The notes: a model not told the origin generated them from the sequence alone. 64,000 nucleotides of DNA from Neodontobutis hainanensis (GCA_024349245.1 JALDNG010000389.1:119871-183870); one strand, 5' to 3'. Shown: positions 11,346 to 23,597, counted from the first letter of the stretch. Numbers and translations: made by a program.

Positions 11346-12126
11346 GTAAGTAACGTTCCACAATAGTTTGCAGTTGTGTAAGTTTTCTAATCAAAGTTAT
11401 CAGTTCAACAACATAAACACTGCTAAAACAGCTTGAAGTGCAATGATGTCATGGTATACCACGTGCCAAGAAATGTATGGCCCTGTCCCTCCGAGTGGTA
11501 CATGTGTGAAGGATGCCCCAATGCTGCAGTAACGCTCTCAATCAGACTCCATTGAGCCTTTTATTCACACTTCCTCAAGTATGCATCAGACCTGACTTTG
11601 CTGGAAAATATTTTTAATTCTACCGTGATTTTTGATATCTACGTTTTTTCATTGATTTGTTAAAGGATACTTTGAGAGTGCCGACTGGATGATGTAAACT
11701 GTTCAACCTACCTGTCCTGGGCTGCCCCACTGTGCCTTATCACCTTTGTTATAATGGTCCAGTTTGTTTTGGTGAACCTTATTGTGGCCGCCATTATACA
11801 GGCCCAAGAGGAGAGCAGGAATGTAAGTACAAAAGCACACATCACATCTACAAGTCAAATGTTTTTATTATTATTATGTTGTATTGTGGTTTAAAAGGTC
11901 ACAAAAATAACAAGGGACTTGTTTTAAGCCCTGAGTGTAGTCCTCAGTCAGTCTCAAACGTGTACTTCAGGGACATATAATAGAGAGGATAGAGTTTTAA
12001 AGATCCAACTTGTTTTGTTGAAAATTCACTTATAACTTGCATAACTAGCCTGTCTTTTATTGGAACAGGAGGTGTATCAGAGGCAGCATGTTGACCAGGA
12101 GCCACCAGAATGAATAGAATCAAATA

Positions 12127-12422
12127 TTAATGTCATTCATTCATTCATTAATTCATCCATTTATTTATTATTTTTTTATTGATCCATTTATTCATTCATT
12201 TATTCCTTGATTTGTTAATTTATTCATTTATTCATCAATTCATTCATTTATTAATTCATTCATTTATTCATTCATCCATTTATTCATTTATTCATTCATT
12301 CATACATTTATTATTTCATGAATTTATTCATTCATTTATTCATTAATTCATTTATTCATTTGTTCATTAATTTATTCATTGATTCAATTATTCATTCGTT
12401 CATTTATTCATTCATTCATTTT
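12127..12422. repeat. ATTC/ATTT tetranucleotide repeat
   Basis: About 300 bases of imperfect TTCA / TTTA tetranucleotide units beginning 15 bases after the stop codon of the last channel-like block. Confidence 0.95.
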
Positions 12423-14995
12423 AATAAGTTGTTTATAAATTATTTTGTACATATGTTTATGTTTGTAAATATGTTTGAATAATTAAATAATTACTATAAT
12501 AATCTCTGATCTCTAATTTTCTTCTTTAACACTGTGTTACTTTTAACCACACACCACCTACAGAGCCTAAAAATCATAAATAACAATTTATTACATTATT
12601 TTTGATGATTTACATCAAACAAGGAAACTAGCCGCTCTTCTAAAGACTAAGTGCATCTGGTGGGTCAGATACCTTTGACCCGACCTGCCCCATACTGCTC
12701 CAGTGGAAACGAGGCTCATGTAACTGAGTTGGAGGATGTCCAACTCATTTTAGTTCAGGGCCACAGTCTGAGGAAAAGAGAGAGCAGCAAGTGGACGTCT
12801 GAGATCAGTGAGCTGCAGGACAGAACAACACAAGTATTCCTTCTTTCTGACTGCCATAAGACTCTACCATTAGTCAGTCTGTGGAAGATGAAGAATTCTG
12901 CCTTAACTCATTTGAAGAGCCCTAACAACCGAATTTCCATTAAATAAAGTTTAAAGGGGATTGTTACGTAGGCTGACTGGGAAGTGGCTGGACGTTTGTG
13001 AATTAAAAGTAATAATGAGCAGAAAACAGAAGCTATAATAAATATCAAAGTGCACAATGTGCAAAAAGTGCAATGGAGGCTGGTGGAGTTCAGTCCTCTC
13101 CAGCAGCAGAACAAAAATGTTTATAACATCCGCTTAAATAACTGGGTAAAAACATTAACACTTTTTAAAAAGTTATTAACAATAACTATGTTAGAATTCT
13201 CTTTGAAATAAGCCAAAAACATAACCCATATTTAAAAACCAATACGATTTACAAACCCTAAAAACCAAAGACTTGTACTCACTGAAACCCTAAACCATTC
13301 AACAACCCACTTTGTTTTCCCTCACATTCCCCTGCCTTGGTCTGACCCGGAACCTTTTAGTGTGTTTTTGTTTCTCTGGGGTCTTTTGGCCAGAAACCTG
13401 GACATATTAAAAGCACATTTAAAACACACTCATTTTTCTCGATACAAGTTCTAATTGTTTCTTCTCTTATTTATACAATCATGTGCGATGTCTTTATTTA
13501 AGTGCAACTTTGATTTTGTATAAAGTGATGTGTTCTTTAAAAGTGCTAAGTGTATCTTTAAAGTGCTCAGTGACATGTTCAGTGCGCTGTGCATTTATAC
13601 ATTACGTTAACGACCTGTTACAGAGAATAATAAAGTCATTTTGAGTTTTAAATTAACAGTTATGGATCTTTCAAAAGTAAATTTGACTTGAAACGTAGAC
13701 ATAAGGCATCCACCCACCCAGTGTGGAACAGGTACCTCTGGTTTGTGCTTGCTCTTTCTAGTCAAACAAAACATTTACAAAATATAACACTATTGATTTG
13801 AACTTTTATTGAAAGGTTAAAAGGTTCTGGTGGCTCCAAATGTGAGAAGGTGGTACTTTTGCTCAATGGGTGTCCAGTTTTTAAATTTGTGACATTAAGC
13901 AAATTAAGGTCTAAGCAATTACAAAAAAAAGTTACATAATATAAAAGTAAACACATCTATTGTTAAATATATAAATTAATAATAATAATCCATCAAAGTG
14001 TTTAAAAATAATCAAAACATTGCAAAAACAAAACTGTTTAAAGTAACATGTTACAACAGGATCAACAGAATGAAAGTTAAGTTTCTAAAACAAACAACAC
14101 AATTCTTCAAAGGAACTTTATTTTGTAACAAACAATATGAAGAGAAGGATAGCTCAGAAGAAGTCAGAGTGAACAAAACTGTGGATAAAGGTTGTAAATT
14201 AGAGGATCATAGGCTGTCACTTCTCCTGCGCTCCACCAGAGACCTGCTTCAGGAGAAGGGAGGCTGGCTGCAGGAGCCTTAGGGACATGGCAGGGCCTTT
14301 TTCACACTCGGCAGCCTCTGTGCAGGACAACTGGTCACATTGGCCAGCAGTCCCAAAACCTGGTCCCAGGTTGGTGCTTTGTCAATGTGCTGTGACATAT
14401 CCTGTTGTGTAATATTTTGATATTATGTGTTTTATTCTTGTATACTTATTTAGTTACTCATTTATGCATGATGAGTTAATGTTGTGTTTTAAGGTTTATA
14501 ATCAAGGATTTATATATATTATATCTATGAACATATTAATAGGAAAAAGAAAACATAATGATTAGTTTAATGCACACAGGAAAGATCTAGTTAAAGATAA
14601 GAGACATGTGTCTGCTCCAGAAGGGGTCAGAAAGTAACTGGGACAAAGTTAAAGGCTCTCGCTGTGAAGAGACGAGAGAAACCACCACAAGAGGCTTCAA
14701 ACTCACAGATGGATCTCTCACATCAAGTCAACACCGTGTACAGTGTGCTGCAGAAACCTAAAAGCCTGAGGGCACAGCGCCCCTGCAGGACACACAGAAC
14801 AACACAGACACACCTTATAAAAGTACAAATGTTATTTCTAAGCTTATTGCCATTTTATTTCAAGGGTTTTTATATTTTAACATTAAGCTTTGTTGTGTAG
14901 GAGACCAAATTAAAAAGCAAATGTCAAATGTAATCTTTATATTAAAAAGTATTTGTTTTCTTTGCTCTGGTATCCTGACCTGTTACCCTCAGTCT
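12423..14995. other. Intergenic DNA, nothing assigned
   Basis: AT-rich DNA with short open frames only (for example 98 residues at 12651-12947 and 94 at 13998-14282). None has a domain I recognise, splice context or codon pattern that supports a gene. Confidence 0.5.
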
Positions 14996-15140
14996 TTACT
15001 TAGATTGTGCTTTTGTGTTGGTCCCACATGAGTAAAAACCCTGATCTGACTCTGAGTGTGTCGGCAGAGGTTTGTTTAAACTGATGGTTTGTGCCCTCGA
15101 GCACTGGTAATCCATCTTTGTAAACGTTATAAAGGATCTT
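14996..15140 (-). pseudogene. Decayed Ig-domain exon
   Basis: Read on the minus strand this contains YNVYKDGLPVLEG and TNHQFKQTSADTL, then after a frame change SESDQGFYSCGTNTKAQSK. The second part parallels KSDQGFYWCGTKDGPQSTKK of the first Ig exon of the FcRL-like gene at 21008-21271, including the D-x-G-x-Y-x-C motif around the second Ig cysteine. It is a single broken exon on the opposite strand, so the locus probably held another related receptor gene or an inverted copy. Confidence 0.55.
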
Positions 15141-15184
15141 TGAGAAGGATACGACACAGACTCAACATCGATAGAACTAATCAA

Positions 15185-16966
15185 ACCTAAATAAAGAACA
15201 AATGAAGACAGAGTTTTAAAGACTCACAGAGGAACCCTAGAGCCCAAACTGAAGAGAGTCATCCTCAAATCTGCACTTGTTTGCATTAAAAAATCTCATG
15301 TATTGTTTATTTTTCCTAGCAAACTTAATTTTTAGCATTTGTGACATGTTTGTACTTTGGGTACAGCTGTGAACATTGAACATTACATTGAAAGAGTGCG
15401 CTGCCATTGGTCGACACTGGCGTGTCATAAATGCTCCAGGAAGATTAATATCTGCTGAATGTGTCTTTTATTACAGAATAACTGCAACAGAGAAAATGGA
15501 GGCAACGTGAAACCCAATAAATTCTGTCAATTCAATAATGTAATGTTTTACAAAGCAGAGATAAATGCAGTATGTGGCTAAGCTAATGCTAAGCTAACTA
15601 ACTACAGTTTGATATTTTTAAATAAAAAGAAGCAGGGAGGTCCTCAGCTGCTTTTGGGAGAAAGTGAAATCTGAGACAGGGATGGAAAAAGAAAATTTTC
15701 TATCGTTTTAAATCCAGGTAACTGCTATTTCTATTTTGTCCACTGTGGTCGCAGTGTTTTAGTAATAGTAGAGAACACAACACAACACTGACTCCCAGGA
15801 CTGAACAGCAGAGGGCAGCAGTGCACCATCTGGTCCCATAAATGGTAAGTTTGTTTTATTCTTTTGTCTTTGCTGTAAAAATAACTCTGTGACAGAGAAA
15901 AGTAGACACAAGGTGTAAAATTCTGCAAAAATGACCACTTTCTATTTATTCTCTGAGGAGAATGGGAAACCTGTCTGTTTTTATCTGTAGCCGAAAGGTC
16001 AGCGAAAGTGCATAAAGGCTCCTTCGTTAAATACGTTTATGCTAGCAAAACATTAGCTTCAAAGATATATTGTGAGAATGAGTTTGTGAAAACACACACA
16101 TGATGAACTACGGTAGCTCCACATGGACAAAAGACAATCTCTCGACAGCCAACATTAACCTTTTTGGTCTGTGATTAATGAGATCACTGACATTATAATG
16201 TAATTGTACCTCTTTGCACTTTAGACCAAAGAATAACAAGGAGTTGTTGTTATTTATAGGTTTTTATTCTATTCTTTTACTGGTCCACTTCAGATTGTGT
16301 TTCCTGAACTAAAAAGTGTTTGAAACTCCTGCTTTGGAATATAGTCTGAAAATAAGATATTTACAATGTATTAACAAATTATTATTTTCACACTGCAAAT
16401 ACCTTATAAATGTGTTAATCCAATTGTAAAGCAATAAGTTATTTAGCTTCTAAGATTAAAATTTACTGTACATTCATTAATAAAAGGTTCTTAATGGGTT
16501 GTAAACCATTAACCAGTGTTATATATAAAATTTGCTTTCACTTTTCTTAAGGACTACCTCTAAATAACTTTATACATTAATGTTTTCTAATCCTTATGTA
16601 AACCCTTGTAAAGAGGAGATCAATCTGTGACATGTGATCATGCACTGTAACTTTACTGACACACCTTTTAAAACATTACCAATATCTATAAACTACAAAG
16701 GCATATATTTTATTATATTTACTGTATATGTGTTAGAAAGTGTGCCAGTGAAGGTTTTGCAAGTTTTGTCTTAATAAATAAGAAAGTAACAAGTTGAAAA
16801 AGAAGAAACACCAGCTTTTAAACATACCTTCTTTAATTCAGAGCTCTCACTTTTGCCGTTATAAAATGACACACATTTTGTCTTTGGTTTTTCTATTAAA
16901 ATGTGAGAATGTTGCTGTATATTAAGTTTCTTTGATTGCTTATATATTGACATTTCTGATTTTCAG
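15185..16966. other. AT-rich intergenic DNA, nothing assigned
   Basis: Only short open frames of 60-65 residues with no recognisable domain. No repeat family was recognised. Confidence 0.5.
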
Positions 16967-17200
16967 TGCTGAATATCCTTGTCTTCATTGGACATGCTGA
17001 AGGTAATGCACCTTTATTTTCTGTCGATATTCATCTTTGTTTCTTCTTCCTTTGTATTTTAGATGTTGAGTTGAGAAATAATCCAAATGTGTCTCATTTC
17101 TACACCGGATAAACACTTACCATTGCATGATGAGCGGAGAATACCAGTGTCGGTCTTCAGAGCGGATCGATAAATGTGACTAAACTTGTAACTGTGTCCG
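16967..17200 (+). pseudogene. Decayed receptor-like exons: mini-exon plus partial Ig domain
   Basis: A 36-bp block (16967-17002, after TTTTCAG, before GTAATG) encodes LNILVFIGHAE, like the second half of a split signal peptide. A second block (17063-17200, before GTAAAG) contains MSGEYQCRSSER and, in another frame, SINVTKLVTVSG, the second-cysteine region and last strand of an Ig domain. Stops and a frame change break it and it is about half the length of a full Ig exon. The arrangement copies the start of the gene at 18965. Confidence 0.45.
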
Positions 17201-18752
17201 GTAAAGTATTCAGATTATTATTCGAACAGATTGTGACGTGAAAAACAATCTTTGTGTTGAGTTGAGCTAGAGTCTTGCTTAATCTGTGATGTGTGTTAAG
17301 GTTTGTTGTTAAATTTGAGGTAGAGTGACTTTAAATGCCCTTCAGTTGGACTCACTGCAGCTTGAATTGTTTGTATTTATTGGTGCAAGCAGATTTATTA
17401 AAACAGTGAATAATTGTTGTATATTTTAAAGATCTTCAGCTGCTACACAAAATAATTTTACTGAACAGTAACACCCTACAGCAGGGTGAACAAACTAGAA
17501 ATAAAAGTCTGTAACTTGGCTGGTTTGTATTTGGCTCGGTAGAAAAGAAGCGGCTGACTTTGAGTTCAGTTTCTTGGAATATCAGACATATGGCCTTTGA
17601 GGAGACTCCAGTGAAAAACTCTAAAACTCAATTAATTGTCTTTAATTATTATTAAATTAGTAGTTAATGCTTGGCAGATTGAACAGCCAGTATTGGGTCC
17701 TTGGGCCTTGGTTTGACCACCACTGCTACAAATATTCAAGAGTCCCACCAAGACACTATAAGGCACTGCAGCAGAGCTTTACATGGATTACAATGAATTG
17801 ATGATTTACTATAGGTTTTAAATGATTATGTAGTTATTATATTTGCTGATTCTGCTGATTAGGCTTATAGATGATTAAACTGATGGACAGGAGTTTGTGT
17901 CGCACTGGAAATGAAAAAAAGGGAATTTTGAAACCTCCATTAAAGCAACAAAATAAACTGTTTCACCATCTCCTAACCTTAGCTTCAGCTGTCACCTGTA
18001 GCTCCGCTCCACCTTGGCAGGAGCGCACAGCATCTCGTGAGCGCGCACCTCCTGGAGCTGCTCAGCTGTGAGTGTTTTCTCCTTAAAACTGTTCACAGAT
18101 CTGGAGACTATAGAGTTCAGTCAGAAACCAGAATGAACCAGGATCTGACTTTAACTCATGGATGAACACTAACAGAGAGGATCAGGCCCAGGACGACAAC
18201 ACTGCTCCTTGAACTCCAGCACATTCAGTTTTTAAAGTGTGTCACTGCACTTGTTTCATTTTTAGGTCAAAAGCCACACATTTCTATGACGTTCAATGAC
18301 ACACTTTATCTCACTCCTCTGTGAGCTGTACTGTAGCTTCAGTTCTGACAAACACACAAACAATTATAAACCTCTACAGAACAATAACCACAAAAGAGAA
18401 GTATCTAACACGTTTCTGAACAAGAATGATGTTATCTCTCCTTCAGCTTCAAGACGACAATACAGTTCATAGTTGCTCCTTCTTTGTCTCAGTGTCATTT
18501 TAGAGTCAAGAAGAAGTAACACATCTATTTCCTTTAGTTCTTACACTGATCTTCAATGTTTTTCTTAGTACTCAATATATCTAACGGAGTAAAGATCAAC
18601 AGGTTCATATAACAATGATCAGACTGTATTTAGTTGTTTACAATATTTTAGTGCTACAGGTGTCACTTCTACTGCTAATTGCCGACTTACATGTGATGCA
18701 TATAGTTTAATGATTATTTAAAATGTATTCTATTTTTATTTTATTCTAAACA
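17201..18752. other. Intergenic DNA, nothing assigned
   Basis: No domain or repeat recognised. A 66-residue open frame at 17871-18071 has no supporting feature. Confidence 0.5.
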
Positions 18753-18964
18753 GGTGTTGCATGATGGGTCGACTGTGAGAAAAGTCTCAAAGTGTGAAAG
18801 CTGTGGTTCAGTGTCTGTGTGAGGTAAGTGTGAAAAAGGAAGTGCAGACCAGTTAAACATATCTTCATCAAATGTACCCTCCTCTTCCTCTGTGAGTGCT
18901 GTAGATGAAGCCTGTAATGAGCTGGAGTTTGTCAGAGGCAGAGTGACGAGCGCTGGATGTGAGG

Positions 18965-19127
18965 ATGGGACCCTCTCTGGTCTGGACTCTGGGGCTCATC
19001 TGTGAGTTTACAACACTTTGACTTTAAACAGGTCAACATCTAAACTTTTGTCAGGCCTTTGTCGACATAAACTCTTTTATAATTCATATTTCAGTCTTCA
19101 ATGTCGTCTTCTTCAAACACACAAAAG
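18965..19127 (+). CDS. Signal peptide, two exons of the FcRL-like gene
   Basis: The start codon at 18965 opens MGPSLVWTLGLI (exon 18965-19001, before GTGAGT). A 33-bp mini-exon (19095-19127, after TTTCAG, before GTAAAT) adds FFNVVFFKHTK in phase with the next Ig exon. A split signal peptide with a tiny second exon is a known trait of Fc receptor genes, although mammalian mini-exons are usually 21 bp. The start is chosen as the first ATG that gives a hydrophobic leader joined in frame to Ig1. Confidence 0.6.
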
Positions 19128-21007
19128 GTAAATAACTATCCTGTTTAATCTTTATTTAGTTCAGTTTCAGATTTTATTTAACATATATATGGCCTTATGT
19201 TACAAAACGTTCATAAAGAAGTGGAATTACATATTCTTCAAGCTGTGTTGTTTTATATTAGGCCATGTAACGTACAGTGTTACTTCTGCAGTTGTCATTA
19301 AGATGATTGTGTTTTCATGTTTACATCTATAGGACAGGGATATGACACCTGGGCCCATTATGACATCAAGAAATAAACTCACTGTGTTTGTGTTCTTTTA
19401 TTGTTGCCTGTGACAGAGTTTAAAGAGATTTTCTATATTATTTTTGTCATATTTAAAAATATCATAATGTTAGATGGATTTTTGCCCCAAAAAGTCACTG
19501 GTTGTGTTTTGTTGAATCTCTTTGTTGCACTGGATGGAGTCGTGAGGACTTGTGTAGCACTTATCCACAGTTGTCTTTAGTCTGTTCTTAAAACACAGGG
19601 CTTACTTTTAAATCTTTGACATGAAGACTTGAGAAACTGTCAACACTCAGTAAATTATAATTTAGAGTCCTGTGTTGGTTCTTTTATGTTCTACTTTTGA
19701 TAAATGTAATGATGAGAAAACAAAAAATAAACCTACACCTTTAACTCTGCCATGTTTCTTTTTGTAATTTTCTTTTTCTCTTTCTTTGTATACAGTTGTT
19801 ATACAGTGGCCGTAAAGTGCAAACAAATTAACAAAAGCAAATATCAAAATAACAAATCAGAAAACAAATTTACCCTTTAAACCTATTTAAGGCGTCGTAA
19901 ACAAGCAGCATAATGCACTACACAGCCCCAGGCCTAATATGGGTAAGCCGCACATCCAATTACTCAGCGGAAACCCCGCTAAACGCACATGTAAGCCATA
20001 TACACCAACTTCAAACACAGACCAAAAAACAATCATACAAAGACAACATGTCAAGGTGTGAAGTTCCCCCTCCTCAACTTAGATGCTACATTTTTGAACA
20101 GCTGGCCAATACTTAAGCCTACAAACTCATGCCAGACCTCAATTTAAAGTACAGAAGCTATCGATTACAACGTTACAGTTTCCCTCAATTCTATTGGCAC
20201 TAATGATTTTAAGGAGGCACGATGTGCTCAGTTCGATCAATCGGCTGCAGAGAATTTGCCGTGCGCAGTGGGGGCCAGCAACCGCTGCATAAAAGAAACA
20301 GACGCAGGAGGAAGAATGCAGACTGAAAACACATATAAATACATAGAAGTCTGGTTTAAGTTCTCAATAATGTATTTAATGAACACCATTAGTGATATAA
20401 ACATGAAATATATAGTATTTACATGACTAAACTGAAATGGAACAGACTAATCTGTCTGTACTAAAACCTCTTGAGTTTTATTCTGCTCCACATTATCGGT
20501 TTAAAACTTTGCAGGGATAATGTTAAACATGTTTTATTTACATGTTATGAAGTAAAAAGTTGCAACAGCAGCATTCCAAAGAAAAACTAAAAACTAAAAA
20601 AATAATTTAGCTGTGTGCCATCTTCATTTTCTCTTTACTAGTAACACATATTAATATGATAACACTTTTGACAAATCTCCACAAAGTTCCCTTTAAAATG
20701 ACAAAATTATTCAAATACACCTTATTGTTGCTGAAATATAGTCTTTACTTTATGGGTATGGATATGGATTTTGAGCAGTGTTCTTGAAAATAGGCCTCGG
20801 GTTTAAAGGGTTAATAAAACTAAAAAAACACATCAATAATTCACAGAAACAAGAGTGAGTCAGAAAGAAGAGTCAGAAAACTGCCTGGTTTTCTAACTTG
20901 TAATTTGTTCTCAGTTCTGTTATTTCGGTTTACACTTTATGGCCATCGTAGTATTACTCTAAAGCATTTTTAAATTTATATTCTTTACTTTACTTTTGTT
21001 TACACAG
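19128..21007. other. First large intron of the FcRL-like gene
   Basis: AT-rich intron of about 1.9 kb. Short open frames at 19662-19847 and 19913-20116 show no domain. No repeat was recognised. Confidence 0.55.
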
Positions 21008-21271
21008 GTGACCATGTGACTCTGAAGGGTCCTGAACAGTCTGTGTATCTCGGAGACAATGTAACTCTGGTTTGTGTTCAAAATGTTCAGGCAAATTTGG
21101 ACTTTTACAAAAATGAATTACTTGTTACGGAGGACAAATACCATAAGATACAACAAAATTCTGCCACAGTTGAACTAAAAATGTATTTAGTGGCAAAATC
21201 AGATCAGGGTTTTTACTGGTGTGGGACCAAAGACGGACCACAGTCCACAAAGAAAGAACTGAAGTTAACAG
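21008..21271 (+). CDS. Ig domain 1 exon, intact
   Basis: It reads GDHVTLKGPEQSVYLGDNVT, then LVCVQ with the first cysteine, a core where Tyr replaces the usual Trp region (LDFYKNELL), and SDQGFYWCGTKDGPQ with the second cysteine. It ends KKELKLTG before GTCAGT. The exon is fully open, about 88 residues, with consensus splice borders. This is a membrane-distal domain of the predicted receptor. Confidence 0.75.
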
Positions 21272-21439
21272 GTCAGTATTTTAAGACTTCTGATTTTACA
21301 CAGCACTTATTTTGTTTCACTAATGACAAATAAATCATAAAAATAATTACCATTTCCATTTTGCCAAAGTCTGCATCCATCTTTGGCTGACTCTGACTTT
21401 AACAAATGCCATGTTTTTCTAATATTGTTCTCTCCTCAG

Positions 21440-21700
21440 GAAAGGGACGCAGAGTCCTTCTGAAAACATCCAGTGACACCATCCCAGAACAGAGCAGTGT
21501 GACTCTGAGCTGTGAAGTCCAGGACTTTAAAGGAACGTATAAATGGTTCAGAAGAAACTCAGCATTTGACTCTAAGAGGGAAATAATAAAAGAAAACTCA
21601 GCTCGTGTCAGTGTCTCAGATGGAGGTGTCTACTGCTGCAGAGGATGGGATGAATATATTGTCACAGAACAAAGTAATGATGTCACTGTTTTAAAAACTG
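21440..21700 (+). CDS. Ig domain 2 exon, intact
   Basis: It reads GKGRRVLLKTSSDTIPEQSS, then VTLSCEV (first Cys), GTYKWFRRNSAF (core Trp) and VSVSDGGVYCCRGWDEYIV (second Cys, with an extra adjacent Cys). It ends NDVTVLKTG before GTGAGT. Open throughout, about 87 residues. Confidence 0.75.
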
Positions 21701-22044
21701 GTGAGTACAGTTATGTTTTTAAATATAGATCTAAAATAAAAATAGAAGTTAAAAAGTAAGGAGTTAAAATAAACTGTGCCTATTCTTGGAACAAAATGAG
21801 GGTGTTTCTTTTGAGCTGATATGTCTTCAAATATACATTTATTACATTTATTACTTTTATTAAATTTATTACATTTAAAAACAAACAGTTTTAAAAAGTT
21901 GGTGTATATTATACTTTTTCTGATTTCTTATTTCACTGCTGTTCTTTGTGATTGTTTGTTTATTAAACTGAAGTATGACATTTATTTGCAAAGATAAAAT
22001 AATTACAGTTATTATAAAAGGTACTAAATATTATGGCTATATAA
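21701..22044. other. Intron start, no feature seen
   Basis: AT-rich, with a short TTTATTACAT-like run at 21835-21880. Nothing else was recognised. Confidence 0.5.
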
Positions 22045-22582
22045 GGCATGAGCAGGAGGCATGTCACAGATGTTCTCCGAGTCCCAGAAGGTTCAGAAGG
22101 AACTAGCATTTCAGAAATATATTCTGGTGTTATACCATTTAGAGACTTTTAACGTTTTAAAGTATTCTCTGAGCAACAGGAAGCCAGTGCAGAGATTTTA
22201 AAACTGGACTGATGTGGTCGTACTTCCTGGTTTTGGTTAGAACCCGAGCAGCAGTTCTGAATAAGCTGCAGCTGTCTTAACCCTCGTTTTGAGAGACCAG
22301 TGAGCAGCCGTTACAGTAATATAACCTGCTGCAGATAAAAGCATGAATAAGTTTCTCTAAGTCTGCTTTAGACATTATCCCTTTGACTCTGGAAATGTTT
22401 TAAGGTGATAAAATGCTTATGATGTAATGGACTTAATGTGACGTGGAAATTCAAGTCTGAGTCCATAATGACACCTAGATTTCTAACTTGTTTTTAGATT
22501 TTAGAGAAAGAGATTGGAGGTGACTGCTGACACTTTCTCTTTGTTTCTGTTTCCAAAGATGATTATTTCAGTCTTGTCTCAG
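22045..22582 (-). mobile_element. Diverged L2 LINE fragment (RT C-terminal region)
   Basis: This aligns by eye with 40234-40790 of the L2 copy described below, in the same (minus) orientation, for example GAAGCCAGTGCAGAGATTTT and CAGTGAGCAGCCGTTACAGT. It has many substitutions and indels relative to the three younger copies, so it is an older insertion in the intron between Ig2 and Ig3. Confidence 0.85.
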
Positions 22583-22589
22583 GGCTGTG

Positions 22590-22950
22590 CCGACACCTTC
22601 TTCTTTACACAGGATCGTAAGCTGTCATCTGTGAGGCGTGCGAGATGTTTGCTTTTAATAAAGTTTAAGTTGGAAAACACCTGCATATCTCCTCATTACA
22701 CAATAAGCATACTTCTTACAATTCTCCATAGATGGCCTACCTGGGACTCAAAAGTTAAAAAAATTGCGCACTGGCGGGTGTTGCACATTAGCATTAGTGG
22801 CACGGTAACAGCGACAACATAAAAACGAACGAACTAAAATAAAACACAATAATTAAATACTCATTAATTATTTTTAAAAGCCACAGGAGCCGCATCAGAG
22901 GGATGAAAGAGCCGCATGCTGCTCCAGAGCCGCGTGTTGCCGACCCCTGC
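22590..22950 (-). mobile_element. hAT-like DNA transposon fragment
   Basis: On the minus strand 22700-22613 reads NLNFIKSKHLARLTDDSLRS, the C-terminal dimerisation region of hAT transposases (compare the generic K-x-R-x-RLTDDxL pattern). The right end holds GCCGCATGCTGCTCCAGAGC and GCCGACCCCTGC, a terminus style common for fish hAT elements (inverted CAGGGGTCGGC). Most of the element is missing. It is intronic. Confidence 0.55.
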
Positions 22951-22952
22951 AC

Positions 22953-23166
22953 TAGAGTGAAACTGTTTTGATGTAGGTTTCAGAACACAGTTGTAAAAAG
23001 CTGGCAGGTGATAATGGAGGACTTTCTTCTCTGTTCAGTGAGACTCAGCTCTTCTGTGTGAACTCTGGTGGAGCTGAGTCTGCGCTCAGAGGAGCAGGTC
23101 TCTGTTTTCACCTGCCAGCTGTTTACAACAGTGTTCTGAAACCTACATCAAAACAGGTTCACTCTA
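22953..23166. repeat. Long inverted repeat / foldback MITE
   Basis: The left arm 22953-23010 (TAGAGTGAAACTGTTTTGAT ... GCTGGCAGGTG) is mirrored at 23109-23166 (CACCTGCCAGC ... ATCAAAACAGGTTCACTCTA). The arms are about 58 bp with few mismatches, around a spacer of about 98 bp that itself has partial pairing (CAGCTCTTCTG / GCTGAGTCTGC). A transcript would fold into a long hairpin. Confidence 0.85.
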
Positions 23167-23597
23167 GAAGGACAACGACTCCACTAACACTAACGACTCT
23201 CACATCAGGAGTCACACTGCCCTAATGACTCTGAGACCAGAACAGCCTGGTCCAATCAGAGTTAGTTTCAGGTCAAAGCCCTCCCTCTAGAGATAAAGCT
23301 CAGCTCTGTATCAGCTGGACTCAGAAATGGAAAAGATAAAACCTCTTTAGCTTGAAAACTAAGTCCAGATGCATTTGCTTTAACTTTTTTCAATATGTTT
23401 AAGCTTAACTGAATGATTAGTATTTACTAATATTCTGCTCATCCAATATTAAAAAGATGAACCTGTGCCGACTCAAGTCCGTCTATTTATCCCTTCGTCT
23501 TCAACCGAAAAATCAGAACAAGTTGGATTTGGACACACCCTTAATGAGCTTCTTTCTCGTCCTGACACCTGCGTTATGATCGGGAAGATACAGCCCA

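Larger units (their letters stand above)
3807..12113 (+). pseudogene. T-type (Cav3) calcium channel alpha1 remnant, domains III-IV
   Basis: About fifteen exon-like blocks with AG/GT borders read, in order, as domain III S1 to S6 and domain IV S1 to S6 of a low-voltage-activated calcium channel. Diagnostic Cav3-like stretches are LALERPSISGST, KDGWVNIMYDGL (domain III pore, with the selectivity Asp), LEHYNQT (start of domain IV) and TGDNWSGI (domain IV pore, also with Asp). An intact channel would be a plasma-membrane pore admitting Ca2+ at modest depolarisation. Against function: frame breaks in domain III S3, domain III S5 and the domain IV pore, stops in the exons at 5337 and 6577, loss of domain IV S4 arginines and no domains I-II. 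Some breaks sit in homopolymers and could be sequence errors. It could be a decayed paralogue or a badly assembled real gene. Confidence 0.75.
9731..12113 (+). pseudogene. Channel domain IV S4-S5 linker, S5, pore, S6 and short tail
   Basis: Blocks with AG/GT borders: 9731-9789 (VLKAKKIKVLIKTIWKTLSQ), 10510-10588 (VGNLCLLFAFFFFMYAVLTV, S5), 10735-10855 (ECTPEYPCVGLSLYCHFQNF, then a frame change before LCTGDNWSGIL, the pore), about 11675-11822 (ECRLDDVNCSTYLSWAAPLC then a hydrophobic S6 ending VNLIVAAIIQAQEESR), and 12069-12113 (EVYQRQHVDQEPPE and a stop). Real Cav3 tails after domain IV are hundreds of residues long, so this very short end is unusual; further exons could have been lost. Confidence 0.65.

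Noticed and set aside
12651..12947. 98-codon plus frame as a coding exon downstream of the channel
   Set aside because: No conserved motif, no matching splice borders and no relation to Cav3 C-terminal sequence.
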